Below, in pieces: positions 17,442-25,411 of a DNA stretch of 64,000 nt; the stretch's first letter is position 1; each line of letters begins with the position of its first letter. Source of the stretch: Candidatus Woesearchaeota archaeon (lineage in GTDB: Archaea; Nanobdellota; Nanobdellia; Woesearchaeales; ARS49); the NCBI GenBank assembly GCA_019323015.1, contig JAHWHY010000001.1:1-64000 (forward strand). Reading direction: 5' to 3'. A program made the translations under genes and the position numbers. The notes under the pieces were generated by a model. It worked only from the letters and a program-made list of their open reading frames with translations. It was not told the origin of the DNA and did not search any database.

Positions 17442-18745
17442 AACTCACACAAAACCAAAAATTACTCATAAAAGAAGGAATATTCTGGGCAATATATTAT
17501 AACTTAACAAGCATGTTCTTGATAGCTTTTGCACTTGCATTAGGAGCAACAAATACAATAATAGGCATTGCAGGGGCACTTCCATACTTAGCAGCAATAT
17601 TATCACAAATACCAGGAGCAAAACTTACAGAACTATATTCTAGAATTCATATAAATATCGTGATAAATGCAGCATCCCGGCTTTTGTGGGTACCGATAGT
17701 ATTGATACCTATTTTCTTTAAAGCACACCCGCTTCTAACACTGATCATCTATTATTTCCTGTCACAGTTTGCAGAATGGCTTTCTGTGCCTGCATGGACC
17801 AGCCTTGCAGGAGATTTTGTATCTGCAAAATACCGAGGAAGATATTTTGCAAGACGAAACATGCTAATGGGCATATTCGGCATGACTGCAAGTGTTCTGG
17901 GCGCAGCGTATCTTGATCTTTTTCCTAAAACAGACTACACTGGATTCTCAACAATCTTTATGGTAGGTATATTATTTGGTTTATGGTCTGCATATCTGTA
18001 TTCTAAAATGCGAGAACCAGCATACACAGACAAAAAATACCATAAAATGTCAGAATTCTTCAAGATAAAAGGAGAATTCAGAAAATTTGTGCTGATAATG
18101 CTGTTTTTCAATTTTGCATTCATGTTATCAAGCCCGTTTTTCATTGTTTACATGCTAAAAAATATCGGAATGAGCTACACAATGGTGATGATAGCATTTG
18201 CAGTCGGCGGAATTGCAAAAATAATATCACATCCGCACTGGGGAAGAGTCTCTGATAAAATAGGGGACAAGCCAGTAGCAATATTCAGCATATTTGGAAC
18301 AGCACTAATTCCTTTTATTTACTTGTTTGCAACAAAAGAAGCAATCTGGATTGTTTTTGCTGCACAGATAGTTTCAGGAATTGTATGGGCAGGTGTATTA
18401 TTAAGTTCATTTAATCTTTTACTAGACTTGTCCCCGCATCACAGGGCAATCAAGGCAGCAAAATACCAAATGCTTACATCCCTTCCATTGATAGTTGCGC
18501 CAATTGTAGGAGGATATATCGCTGATAACCTGGTGTTTGTATTATCTGGAATACCTTTGGTATTTGGAATATCTTTCCTTCTCAGGGCAGCCAGCGCAGT
18601 ATTCATGTTTGCAATAAAAGAACCAAGAATAAAGAAAAAACACAGGTTCCAGGAAATAATACATGAAATATTCTCAATACACCCTGTGCACAAAACATAT
18701 AATCACATAACAGAACCACTAAGAAGAATCATTAAAATTCCATAA
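17438..18745 (+). CDS. MFS transporter
   Basis: Major facilitator superfamily protein of 435 residues with about 11-12 hydrophobic helices. Family signs are a loop after TM2 with KLTELYSRI, SAKYRGRYFARRNMLMGIFG between helices 4 and 5, and the second-half loop HPHWGRVSDKIGDKP, a clear copy of the DRxGRR-type MFS motif. The long middle loop (about 185-210) separates the two six-helix halves. Substrate not predictable; similar archaeal proteins are annotated only as MFS. Coupled to the phosphoesterase by an ATGA overlap and convergent with taw1 (14-nt overlap). Confidence 0.85.
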   Translation: MKLTQNQKLLIKEGIFWAIYYNLTSMFLIAFALALGATNTIIGIAGALPYLAAILSQIPGAKLTELYSRIHINIVINAASRLLWVPIVLIPIFFKAHPLLTLIIYYFLSQFAEWLSVPAWTSLAGDFVSAKYRGRYFARRNMLMGIFGMTASVLGAAYLDLFPKTDYTGFSTIFMVGILFGLWSAYLYSKMREPAYTDKKYHKMSEFFKIKGEFRKFVLIMLFFNFAFMLSSPFFIVYMLKNIGMSYTMVMIAFAVGGIAKIISHPHWGRVSDKIGDKPVAIFSIFGTALIPFIYLFATKEAIWIVFAAQIVSGIVWAGVLLSSFNLLLDLSPHHRAIKAAKYQMLTSLPLIVAPIVGGYIADNLVFVLSGIPLVFGISFLLRAASAVFMFAIKEPRIKKKHRFQEIIHEIFSIHPVHKTYNHITEPLRRIIKIP

Positions 18746-19661
18746 TCCGGTCTTTCTTGTCTTCTTTCATCAATAAAACAACACGGCTCTCTGGTTTTTC
18801 ATCAATAATCTTCCAACCAGAGGCTTGTGCAACTTTCTTGGAAAACTCTACAATCTCAGAATGCAGGGGCATGTTCTCCTGCTCAAGCCGCTCTCTTGAG
18901 TGACCAACCCACATATATGCCTTTAATTCAACAAAATCAGGATTTGCTTTCTTGATAATCTCTGCATAACCTTCTGGATTAATCATATTAACATTCTTCA
19001 CTAAAGTAAGCCTGAAACAACTTCTCCTGAACTCTTTAGCCAAGTCAAGAGATTCCTGTATCTTGTCCCAACTGGACGCATCAAGCGGATTGCAGGTTTT
19101 TAGGTAGGTTGCCTTGTCTGGAGCGGGCAGAGTAATGTAAAGCTGTGTTGGCTGATGATTAATTAGCTTTTTCAGCATTTCAGGAACAGTGCCATTAGTG
19201 ACAATAAAAGTAGTCATTCCTCTAGAATGGATTTCATCAACAAGCTCTGGAAGCTTGGGATACAAGCAAGGCTCTCCTGTCAAAGAAATAGCAAAATGAA
19301 GAGGCTTAAGTGCTTCTTTATATTTTTCCTTGTCTCTTTTTTCATTACCGCCAAAGCCCTGCAGGATTTTAACCTGTTCCTTTATGCAGCCATCAACAAT
19401 ATCTTTAGGATTATCAATTTCCTTAGGAACAAGATTCTCGCGAACATCACGCCAGCAAAAAACACACCTATGAGTGCAGGCAAACCAAGGAGACATCTGC
19501 ACACAGCGCCAGGAATTAATTCCGTAGAAGGTGTTCTTGTAGCAGATACCTTCTTTACGAATAGATTTCTTGCACCAAGTACAAATCTTGATAGCGCTAT
19601 GCTTGCCAACAATCCTGTAACCCTGCTTTTCAAGCTCTTGTTTTCTCAGTTCTGAAAGCAT
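18732..19661 (-). CDS. taw1: 4-demethylwyosine synthase (Taw1/TYW1)
   Basis: Radical SAM enzyme of 309 residues that condenses N1-methylguanosine-37 of tRNA-Phe with pyruvate to 4-demethylwyosine, the tricyclic core of wyosine. The iron-sulfur signature is CTHRCVFCW (CX3CX2C) following SPWFA, with an extra CTWCKKS pair near residue 28, both TYW1-specific. Further support: LTGEPCLYPKLPELV, TTFIVTNGT, QLYITLPAPD and LKAYMWVGHSRERL. About the usual length of the archaeal enzyme (no flavodoxin domain, unlike eukaryotes). Start ATG 19661. Confidence 0.95.
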   Translation of the reverse strand: MLSELRKQELEKQGYRIVGKHSAIKICTWCKKSIRKEGICYKNTFYGINSWRCVQMSPWFACTHRCVFCWRDVRENLVPKEIDNPKDIVDGCIKEQVKILQGFGGNEKRDKEKYKEALKPLHFAISLTGEPCLYPKLPELVDEIHSRGMTTFIVTNGTVPEMLKKLINHQPTQLYITLPAPDKATYLKTCNPLDASSWDKIQESLDLAKEFRRSCFRLTLVKNVNMINPEGYAEIIKKANPDFVELKAYMWVGHSRERLEQENMPLHSEIVEFSKKVAQASGWKIIDEKPESRVVLLMKEDKKDRIMEF

Positions 19662-19713
19662 ATAAAAACAAATTAGGGATAGGTTTAAAAAGTTTAAGGT
19701 TCTTTATCGGGAA

Positions 19714-20205
19714 ATGGAGTTCAAAAAATTGATTCAGGAGATAGAATCAACAAAAGAATTCAAAGACTGGAAAGAAAAACATCCTGACTTCTATCTAGTG
19801 CATGCATTTGTTATGAAAGACCAAAGCAATCAAGAGGTGTGGCAGATAGGTTATTATGATAAAAACACCAATAAAATGGAAATAATTGTGAAACAAGGAG
19901 ACAAAATAGAATTCGCGCCAGCACAAGAGATACTAAAAGCAAGCCAGGAAATACTGCCTCTAGACCCAGACGAAGTAAAAATAGATTACAACAAGGCAAT
20001 AGAGATTGCGCTAGACTGCATCAAAGAAAACTATCCAAAAGAGCCAATCCTGAAGAACTTTTTTATCATTCAGCACCTTGAAGGAGCAACAATCTACAAC
20101 ATCACATATGTTGCCCAAACCTTTAAAACAATCAATGTAAAAGTGTCTTCTACCGACGGTAAAATCATCAAGCACTCCTGCGAAAAACTCGCAGACTTTA
20201 AGTAA
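19714..20205 (+). CDS. hypothetical protein with PepSY-like region
   Basis: Unrecognised cytoplasmic protein of 163 residues. The N-terminal half forms an alternating strand pattern (EVWQIGYYDKNTNKMEIIV), the C-terminal half has a helix followed by strands (IDYNKAIEIALDCI ... TINVKVSSTDGKIIKHS) reminiscent of the PepSY fold, in which a helix packs on a sheet ending in DGKII. The resemblance is weak. Its stop codon lies in the left arm of an inverted repeat (20202-20241). Confidence 0.55.
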   Translation: MEFKKLIQEIESTKEFKDWKEKHPDFYLVHAFVMKDQSNQEVWQIGYYDKNTNKMEIIVKQGDKIEFAPAQEILKASQEILPLDPDEVKIDYNKAIEIALDCIKENYPKEPILKNFFIIQHLEGATIYNITYVAQTFKTINVKVSSTDGKIIKHSCEKLADFK

Positions 20206-20286
20206 AAGACAGTATTGATGATTTTAATATGTGTCTTTTACTAACTAGAAAACAACAATGTGGAGAACAATCCTGTTTTTGTTGTT
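20202..20286. repeat. two inverted repeats after the PepSY-like gene
   Basis: A perfect 10-bp inverted repeat, GTAAAAGACA (20202-20211) with TGTCTTTTAC (20232-20241), is followed by a perfect 8-bp pair, AACAACAA (20251-20258) with TTGTTGTT (20279-20286). Both have a 20-nt loop. The first overlaps the upstream stop codon. They may form the 3' end of the upstream transcript. Apart from these and the small reading frame at 20444, the 406-base gap 20206-20611 holds only a TTTAAATA promoter near 20363. Confidence 0.5.
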
Positions 20287-20443
20287 GTCTATTTTCTTGA
20301 GTAGTGACATCAAGCCTTTGGAATATAGTTTTACAGTTATATTTTCGCTTTACAATTTATTTAAATATAAGCTATGTTTTCTAAAATAATGAACTGCGCG
20401 GAGAAACAGAGGTGTAAAAGGGGTGTTCTAAAAGAGGTGAAAA

Positions 20444-20548
20444 ATGGTTGTAAGATATAAAGATGCACGAAAGTGCAGGTCATTAGGTGACTTTATTGTT
20501 TTAAAAGAGAGCGAAGAAGAATACTCTGATGAAGACTTCTTTGCCTGA
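20444..20548 (+). CDS. 34-residue acidic small protein
   Basis: Short reading frame for 34 residues, beginning MVVRYKDARKCRSLGDF and ending in an acidic stretch (KESEEEYSDEDFFA). It is supported by a full GAGGTGA ribosome binding site (20434-20440) 3 nt before the ATG and by a TATA box (TTTAAATA) near 20363 with a leader of about 50 nt. Codon use fits the neighbours. The following thymidylate synthase gene has its own promoter. Function unknown. Confidence 0.5.
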   Translation: MVVRYKDARKCRSLGDFIVLKESEEEYSDEDFFA

Positions 20549-20611
20549 TTTCTATTATTAAGCCTAGAAAAGCTTATATATGATTTACCAACCACCATAT
20601 ATGGGGGTAGA

Positions 20612-22132
20612 ATGGTGAATAAAGAGGATGTTCTAAACGAGGTGAGAAACCTAGAGTGGCCCATAGAATTCAAAGAGAAGCTAGTAGTAGGCAACATAAA
20701 CAGCAACGTAGGAATAACCACGCTATGGACCTTTCCAGACATGGTTTATGACACGCTGGAGAAAGAACAATACGCAGTAATAGGCAATTACTATGACAGG
20801 CAGAACGGCATAGCACCATTATTAAGAAACTGCCTGGCAAACCCAAATTTGAGGTATATCTTTATTCTTGGATCTGATAAATCAGGCTCAAAAGAGGTGC
20901 TCTTAAATTTCTTTGAAAAAGGAGTTGATGAAAACCACAAAATAATTGATACTGAAGTTACTATAGAGAAAGAGATTCCTCTAGAAGAATTGAATAAGCT
21001 GAGAGAGCATGTCAAAGTCTTTGATGTAACAAATGAAGTCACAACAGACATGCTGAATGATTCAGCAAGAATCACAGACATTCTAAAACCAAAAATAGCA
21101 CAGCTAGAGCCGCTTGCACCATATGACATGCCAAAAACATTTCCAAAACCAGAACTAAAAGTAAACACCTGGCCATCTGAATTAATAGCACTAACTGCAA
21201 GAGGAAAAACAGTTGGAGAAGTATGGTTAGAGATGATAGACAAAATCAGCAAATTCGGGCCTGTCACAAAAATGAAGACAAAAGATTCCTTCCATGTGAA
21301 AGAACTGATTAATTTTGTGGCAGTAGTGGAAGAAGAAGACCCTGACAATCCAAAAATGTATCCTTTTTTTAGATTTAATGAAGAAGAAATAAAACCATAC
21401 TATGATGAAATCTGCACAGCAAAAATACCAGAAGGAACAGTATATACTTATGGTTCTCGGCTGCGTGCTTGGGTTGGAAAAGATGATGAAAAGATAGACC
21501 AAATACAAGACCTAATAGATTACTTAAAGCAAGACATATACCGGACAAGCGGACTTGCATCAACATGGATTGTTGATTTTGAGCTTCTAAGAAGACTAAA
21601 GAACAAAGACAAAAACAGCCCTTGCGTAGTGCTTGTGCATGCAATGTACCAAGAAGGCAAACTTCACTTAACTGCATTCATAAGAAGCAATGACATGTTC
21701 AGGGGATGGCCATTAAATGCATTTGGATTGCGCAAGTTACAGCAAATAATAGCACAAGGCCTGGGAGTAGAGATGGGCAAGCTGGTCACAATAAGCGGAA
21801 GCGCACATATCTATGAAGACTGCTGGGAAGATGCAAAGAAAATATCTGAGGAATATTTGAAACAAACAAGATGCAAATATGACCAAAGAGGATATTACAT
21901 AATTGAAGTGAAAAACGGAGAAATCTTTGTAGATCAGTACAGTCCTGATAGCAAAAGACTGGGTCAGTTTCATGGCAAAACAGCAATAGAACTAACAGAC
22001 ACACTTGCACTGCATCATGCAGCATCAGACCCATATCACTACATGTATCTGGGAAGAGAATTACAGAAAGCAGAGCTTGCACTAAAAAACGGACTGACAT
22101 ACGTACAAGACAGAGAACTGAAAAATGCCTGA
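20612..22132 (+). CDS. archaeal thymidylate synthase with N-terminal DUF4346-like domain
   Basis: Protein of 506 residues. The C-terminal half (about 240-490) matches archaeal thymidylate synthase: SPCVVLVHAMYQEGKLHL contains the catalytic cysteine (PC), followed by FIRSNDMFRGWPLNAFGL (phosphate-binding arginine and the RSxD-x5-P-N region of ThyA) and ISGSAHIYEDCW (dUMP-binding His-x-Tyr). The N-terminal part (NVGITTLWTF, NYYDRQNGIAPLLRN, LGSDKSGSKEVL) resembles DUF4346, which precedes thymidylate synthase in several archaea and may relate to the folate or methanopterin carrier. It makes dTMP from dUMP. It overlaps the dCMP deaminase gene by 8 nt, which supplies dUMP. Confidence 0.88.
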   Translation: MVNKEDVLNEVRNLEWPIEFKEKLVVGNINSNVGITTLWTFPDMVYDTLEKEQYAVIGNYYDRQNGIAPLLRNCLANPNLRYIFILGSDKSGSKEVLLNFFEKGVDENHKIIDTEVTIEKEIPLEELNKLREHVKVFDVTNEVTTDMLNDSARITDILKPKIAQLEPLAPYDMPKTFPKPELKVNTWPSELIALTARGKTVGEVWLEMIDKISKFGPVTKMKTKDSFHVKELINFVAVVEEEDPDNPKMYPFFRFNEEEIKPYYDEICTAKIPEGTVYTYGSRLRAWVGKDDEKIDQIQDLIDYLKQDIYRTSGLASTWIVDFELLRRLKNKDKNSPCVVLVHAMYQEGKLHLTAFIRSNDMFRGWPLNAFGLRKLQQIIAQGLGVEMGKLVTISGSAHIYEDCWEDAKKISEEYLKQTRCKYDQRGYYIIEVKNGEIFVDQYSPDSKRLGQFHGKTAIELTDTLALHHAASDPYHYMYLGRELQKAELALKNGLTYVQDRELKNA

Positions 22133-22676
22133 ATCAAAACACAGACCAAGCTGGGATGAATATTTCATGGTACTGGCAAAAGTAGCTGCAACACGCTCAA
22201 CCTGCTTATCAAGACCAACAGGGGCAGTAATAGTTCTAAACAAACAAGTCCTTGCAACAGGATACAATGGCTCAATGCCAGGAATGCCCAACTGCTCTGA
22301 CGAAGGAAAATGCTTCAGAAGAAATCTAAATGTTCCAGACCATGAAAAAAATGATTATGCAAGAAACGTGCATGCAGAAGCAAATGCAATAGCAAGAGCA
22401 GCAAGAAAAGGAATACCAATCAAAGACGCAACACTGTATGTCACATTATTTCCCTGCTATACCTGCCTGAAGTTATTAGTTGCAGCAGGAATAAAAGAAT
22501 TAATCTATGAACTGGATTATGAGACATTGAACAAGGAAAGAGACAATCACTGGAGAGAAGAGGCAGAAAAAGCAGGATTAATAATAAGGAAATTAGAGCT
22601 TGCAGATGCAACAAAAAAAATAGTTACAGAATATGTTAATTCTATAACATCTGCAAGAAACCTTGAAAGTGAATAA
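22125..22676 (+). CDS. dCMP deaminase
   Basis: Zinc-dependent deaminase of 183 residues converting dCMP to dUMP, the substrate of the thymidylate synthase encoded just upstream. Zinc motif: VHAEANA (HxE with catalytic Glu) and FPCYTC (PCxxC). An N-terminal RPTGAVIV and GYNGSMPGMPNC with further cysteines (C near residues 53 and 59) match ComEB-type dCMP deaminases. Operon with the upstream gene (8-nt overlap) and nucS (3-nt gap). Confidence 0.93.
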   Translation: MPESKHRPSWDEYFMVLAKVAATRSTCLSRPTGAVIVLNKQVLATGYNGSMPGMPNCSDEGKCFRRNLNVPDHEKNDYARNVHAEANAIARAARKGIPIKDATLYVTLFPCYTCLKLLVAAGIKELIYELDYETLNKERDNHWREEAEKAGLIIRKLELADATKKIVTEYVNSITSARNLESE

Positions 22677-22679
22677 AAA

Positions 22680-23420
22680 ATGCTTGAACAACAAGACTAT
22701 GTCACGCTATTGAATGATGCTTTACGAAGAAATGAAACTGTAATAATAGCATGCAATTGCAGCATAAGATACTCTGGAAGAGCAGAGAGTTTATTAGAGG
22801 ATGGAGACAGGGTGATAATCATAAAAGCAGACAATACTCTTTTAGTACACCAGCCATCTGGAAACAACCCTATTAATTATATGAAGCAGAATACAACACA
22901 TACACTGGTTTTGACAGACAAAAAAATGACACTGCAATCAAGAAACCTTGCCTTAAAAGAAAACATGGACATAACAATAAACAAAATGTATTTCTTTAAT
23001 TCGCAAAAACTAGAGGATGGAAGATCAATAGTAATATCAGGAACAGAAGCAGACATGGCAAAAATGCTTTATGAAAACCCTGAAATGATAGAGAAAGGAT
23101 TTGCACCAGTATCACAAGAAGAACAGACAAAATACGGCTTCATAGATGTTCTTGGGGTAGACAAAGACGGAATGTTAACCGTTGTTGAATGCAAAAGATA
23201 CAGTGCTGATTTAGGGGCAGTAACACAATTAAGAAGATATGTTGAGAGATTAATGGTTAGTAAAGGTATTTCAAAAGTCCGCGGAATAATTGCTGCCCCA
23301 AAAATAACACCAAATGCGCACAAGATGCTGGAAGACTGGGGATATTCCTTTGTATCTGTAAAACCACCCAAGTATCTAGAAGATTTTAACAAGAAGCAGA
23401 GCAGATTAGATAATTTTTAA
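22680..23420 (+). CDS. nucS: endonuclease NucS (EndoMS)
   Basis: Mismatch-specific / branched-DNA endonuclease of 246 residues. The C-terminal RecB-like nuclease core is complete: FIDVLGVDKDGM (catalytic Asp), VVECKRYSADLGAV (E-x-K) and QLRRYVERL (Gln). The N-terminal domain (IIACNCSIRYSGRAES, GDRVIIIKADNTLLVHQP) matches the DNA-binding dimerisation domain. In archaea NucS cuts both strands at mismatches and interacts with PCNA. Third gene of a nucleotide-supply/repair operon; convergent 14-nt overlap with the next gene. Confidence 0.95.
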   Translation: MLEQQDYVTLLNDALRRNETVIIACNCSIRYSGRAESLLEDGDRVIIIKADNTLLVHQPSGNNPINYMKQNTTHTLVLTDKKMTLQSRNLALKENMDITINKMYFFNSQKLEDGRSIVISGTEADMAKMLYENPEMIEKGFAPVSQEEQTKYGFIDVLGVDKDGMLTVVECKRYSADLGAVTQLRRYVERLMVSKGISKVRGIIAAPKITPNAHKMLEDWGYSFVSVKPPKYLEDFNKKQSRLDNF

Positions 23421-23642
23421 TTCTTCAAAATTAGTTTTAGGGAGACTGGAAGCATTCTGGCAATTAATTATTGTATTGTTATTGAAATCAAGAACAATAT
23501 AACCTGCATCAAGATATTGCTTGCTCTTCAAGAGTTTCTTGAATTCTTTAGTATTCTTTATTGCTTTAATTAGTTCTCTATAGTGCATTTTAGCATAGTA
23601 GAACTCGCTGCCCTTGACTAAAATTACATTTATTTCTGACAT
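23406..23642 (-). CDS. small hypothetical protein
   Basis: Unrecognised protein of 78 residues (MSEINVILVKGSEFYYAKMHYRE...). It predicts as a strand, two helices (ELIKAIKNTKEFKKLL) and two strands (GYIVLDFNNNTIINCQN). A TTTATA box around 23665 suits a leaderless start at 23642. It overlaps the nucS 3' end by 14 nt. Function unknown. Confidence 0.5.
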   Translation of the reverse strand: MSEINVILVKGSEFYYAKMHYRELIKAIKNTKEFKKLLKSKQYLDAGYIVLDFNNNTIINCQNASSLPKTNFEELKII

Positions 23643-23697
23643 GAATAAATACTTGATTTTACTATTTATATGCTTTGCCTAGAAAAATCCGGAGAAA

Positions 23698-23940
23698 TTA
23701 CGGTATTTTCAGAAGTTTTTCCTTGCTTGTCAAGCCACTCTTAATCTTGATAGGCTTTCCTAATAGTTTTGAGAAGAACTTTATTACCTCAATATTTGCC
23801 TTGCCTTTTTCTGCCTGTGCTGCAATAGCTACTTTTACTGCTTTCCTGTTTTCATCATAGCCAAGAATTTCATTCTTCTTTGCATTAGGCTTTACAAGAA
23901 TCTTCAAAGAATTGTTATTAATGTATTTTTCAAGATTCAT
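23698..23940 (-). CDS. DUF167 (YggU family) protein
   Basis: Protein of 80 residues of the DUF167/UPF0235 family. Diagnostic: LKILVKPNAKKNEILGYDENRKAVKV and IAAQAEKGKANIEVIKFFSKLLGKP, the family's P-x-A-x-x-x-x and A-x-x-G-x-A-N signatures. Function unknown in all domains of life. Its ATG overlaps the TFS gene stop by 4 nt, so it is downstream in the same operon as TFS and the signal peptidase. Confidence 0.85.
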   Translation of the reverse strand: MNLEKYINNNSLKILVKPNAKKNEILGYDENRKAVKVAIAAQAEKGKANIEVIKFFSKLLGKPIKIKSGLTSKEKLLKIP

Positions 23941-24251
23941 GACTGCTCACGCCAAGTGTGCTTGCACTTTTCGCATTCATAAAAACGGGTAGGAGGCTCA
24001 TCTGCTGCACGCATCTGCTTTTCCCAAGAACGTGCTTTCTTATGTCCGCACTTCGGGCACTCTTCCTCAACCAAAGGCCGTGTCTCAATCTTTTCAATAA
24101 CCTCAACACAATCATTCTTAGCCTTGCACTTCTCAGAAATCACTGTGCCTTTAGCATCTGCCTTATGACCGCATTTAGGGCAAATCAAGTATGTCTTTGC
24201 TCCATCTTTTTTCGGCACCATTATGCCGCCGCACTTCTCACAAAACAACAT
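23937..24251 (-). CDS. tfs: transcription elongation factor TFS
   Basis: Protein of 104 residues; archaeal homologue of TFIIS/Rpb9 that stimulates transcript cleavage by backtracked RNA polymerase. Two zinc ribbons are visible: an N-terminal one (CEKCGG ... CPKCGH) and a C-terminal one (CPKCGH ... CEKCKHTW). The catalytic loop reads QMRAADEPPTRF; the acidic DE pair needed for cleavage is kept, although the usual QTRSADEP is slightly altered (MRAADEP). Middle gene of a signal peptidase/TFS/DUF167 operon. Confidence 0.93.
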   Translation of the reverse strand: MLFCEKCGGIMVPKKDGAKTYLICPKCGHKADAKGTVISEKCKAKNDCVEVIEKIETRPLVEEECPKCGHKKARSWEKQMRAADEPPTRFYECEKCKHTWREQS

Positions 24252-24252
24252 C

Positions 24253-24876
24253 TTACATCAAACCTATAAGTTTTAAAAATTCAACAAAACCAATCTTAAT
24301 CCAGCCAAGCAAAGGAACCCGCCAGACAGCCTTGCCAACTGCCTGCTCTTTTGTAACAAATTTCTCAAAATCAGCAGAAGCACAATTATTATCCCCTTTA
24401 GTCTGGTAAGTTATCTGCTCTCCCTGCTTATTAACAGCAATAACTCTATGAATAATCGGGTCAGAGCGGCCAGGCGCCATAAAAGTCAAGACATCACCAA
24501 TAGCGATATTTTCCGGACTGTACAAAATCATTATATCCCCTTTGTTAAAACCATTAGTAAAAGGAAAATCCAGAAATTCCTCTTCATTAATACCTTGCTT
24601 CTCAAGAATCATTCCCTGGCTTAATTTTGTGTGGCAATCTGAATTAGCACAACAACTTGGCTCTGTCCACCACTCATCAAAACCAACAGGATGCTCCATG
24701 CTGCTAGAAACAACAGCAACAATAGGATGGCTTGTTCCCAGAGTTAAACCAAGGCCAGGATAAACCAAGAACTTGATTATGATAAAAGCAAGAAAAACAT
24801 TAACAATCCAGCTTAACCAGCTGTCTTCTACCCAAATAAAATGCCACACTGCCTTAAGAAACTTCTTTATCTCCAT
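24253..24876 (-). CDS. archaeal signal peptidase I
   Basis: Membrane protein of 207 residues, the S26B-type leader peptidase that removes signal peptides outside the membrane. There is a hydrophobic helix at about 21-42; then VVAVVSSSMEHP-like sequence carries the catalytic serine (SSSM), DPIIHRVIAVN the catalytic histidine, and TKGDNN the conserved aspartate region. An insertion between Ser and His contains two cysteines near CCANSDC. A second helix may lie at the C-terminus (about 187-205). Only 1 nt separates its stop from the tfs start. It could process the many signal-peptide proteins in this window. Confidence 0.9.
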   Translation of the reverse strand: MEIKKFLKAVWHFIWVEDSWLSWIVNVFLAFIIIKFLVYPGLGLTLGTSHPIVAVVSSSMEHPVGFDEWWTEPSCCANSDCHTKLSQGMILEKQGINEEEFLDFPFTNGFNKGDIMILYSPENIAIGDVLTFMAPGRSDPIIHRVIAVNKQGEQITYQTKGDNNCASADFEKFVTKEQAVGKAVWRVPLLGWIKIGFVEFLKLIGLM

Positions 24877-24955
24877 TAATTCTCTATGAAGGCAGATGCT
24901 TTAAAAAGGTTTCTTTTTGATAAGTTTTATATATGCAGAAGGACAATATTTGAAT

Positions 24956-25411
24956 ATGGTTGCGAGAATAGAGGAAAAAGGACCAAAGTATTTTGAGGGC
25001 AAGCTTCAACTTAGAAACCCGACTCCTGAAGTACTCAATTATGTCAGGAAGAAAATCGCTCAAGATAAATACGTATGGGTTGCGAAAGAAGAGAAGGTCA
25101 AAAATGGAATTGATTTATGGATGTCTTCCAACAAATTCATGCTAGATCTGGGAAAGAAACTAAAGAAACGATTTGCAGGCGTGCTGAAGACAAGCAAAAA
25201 ACTGCATACACAGCATAAAATAACAAGCAAATTACTTTATAGAGTGACTGTTCTTTTCAAGTGCCTGAATTTCAAGAGAGGAGATATCATAGAAGTAAAT
25301 GGAGAGCAACTGAAAATCATTGATATAAGCAAGCAAGTAATGGTAAAGAATCTTACAACTGGAAAAAAAGAGAGATGGAAGCCAGAAGTATTAGAGCGGT
25401 ATGTTAAATAG
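24956..25411 (+). CDS. short NMD3-like protein
   Basis: Protein of 151 residues matching the central/C-terminal part of archaeal NMD3, a homologue of the eukaryotic 60S export adaptor. Recognisable: FEGKLQLRNP, KNGIDLWMSSNKFMLDLGKKLKKRFAG (the NMD3 G-[IL]-D-x-[WY] / LGKKLKKRFGG signature) and the basic KTSKKLHTQH, followed by an OB-like strand region. The N-terminal zinc ribbons (four CxxC) of NMD3 are absent. ATG 24956 is chosen over 24917 because a TTTTATATA box at 24925-24933 gives a leaderless start there. Confidence 0.7.
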   Translation: MVARIEEKGPKYFEGKLQLRNPTPEVLNYVRKKIAQDKYVWVAKEEKVKNGIDLWMSSNKFMLDLGKKLKKRFAGVLKTSKKLHTQHKITSKLLYRVTVLFKCLNFKRGDIIEVNGEQLKIIDISKQVMVKNLTTGKKERWKPEVLERYVK

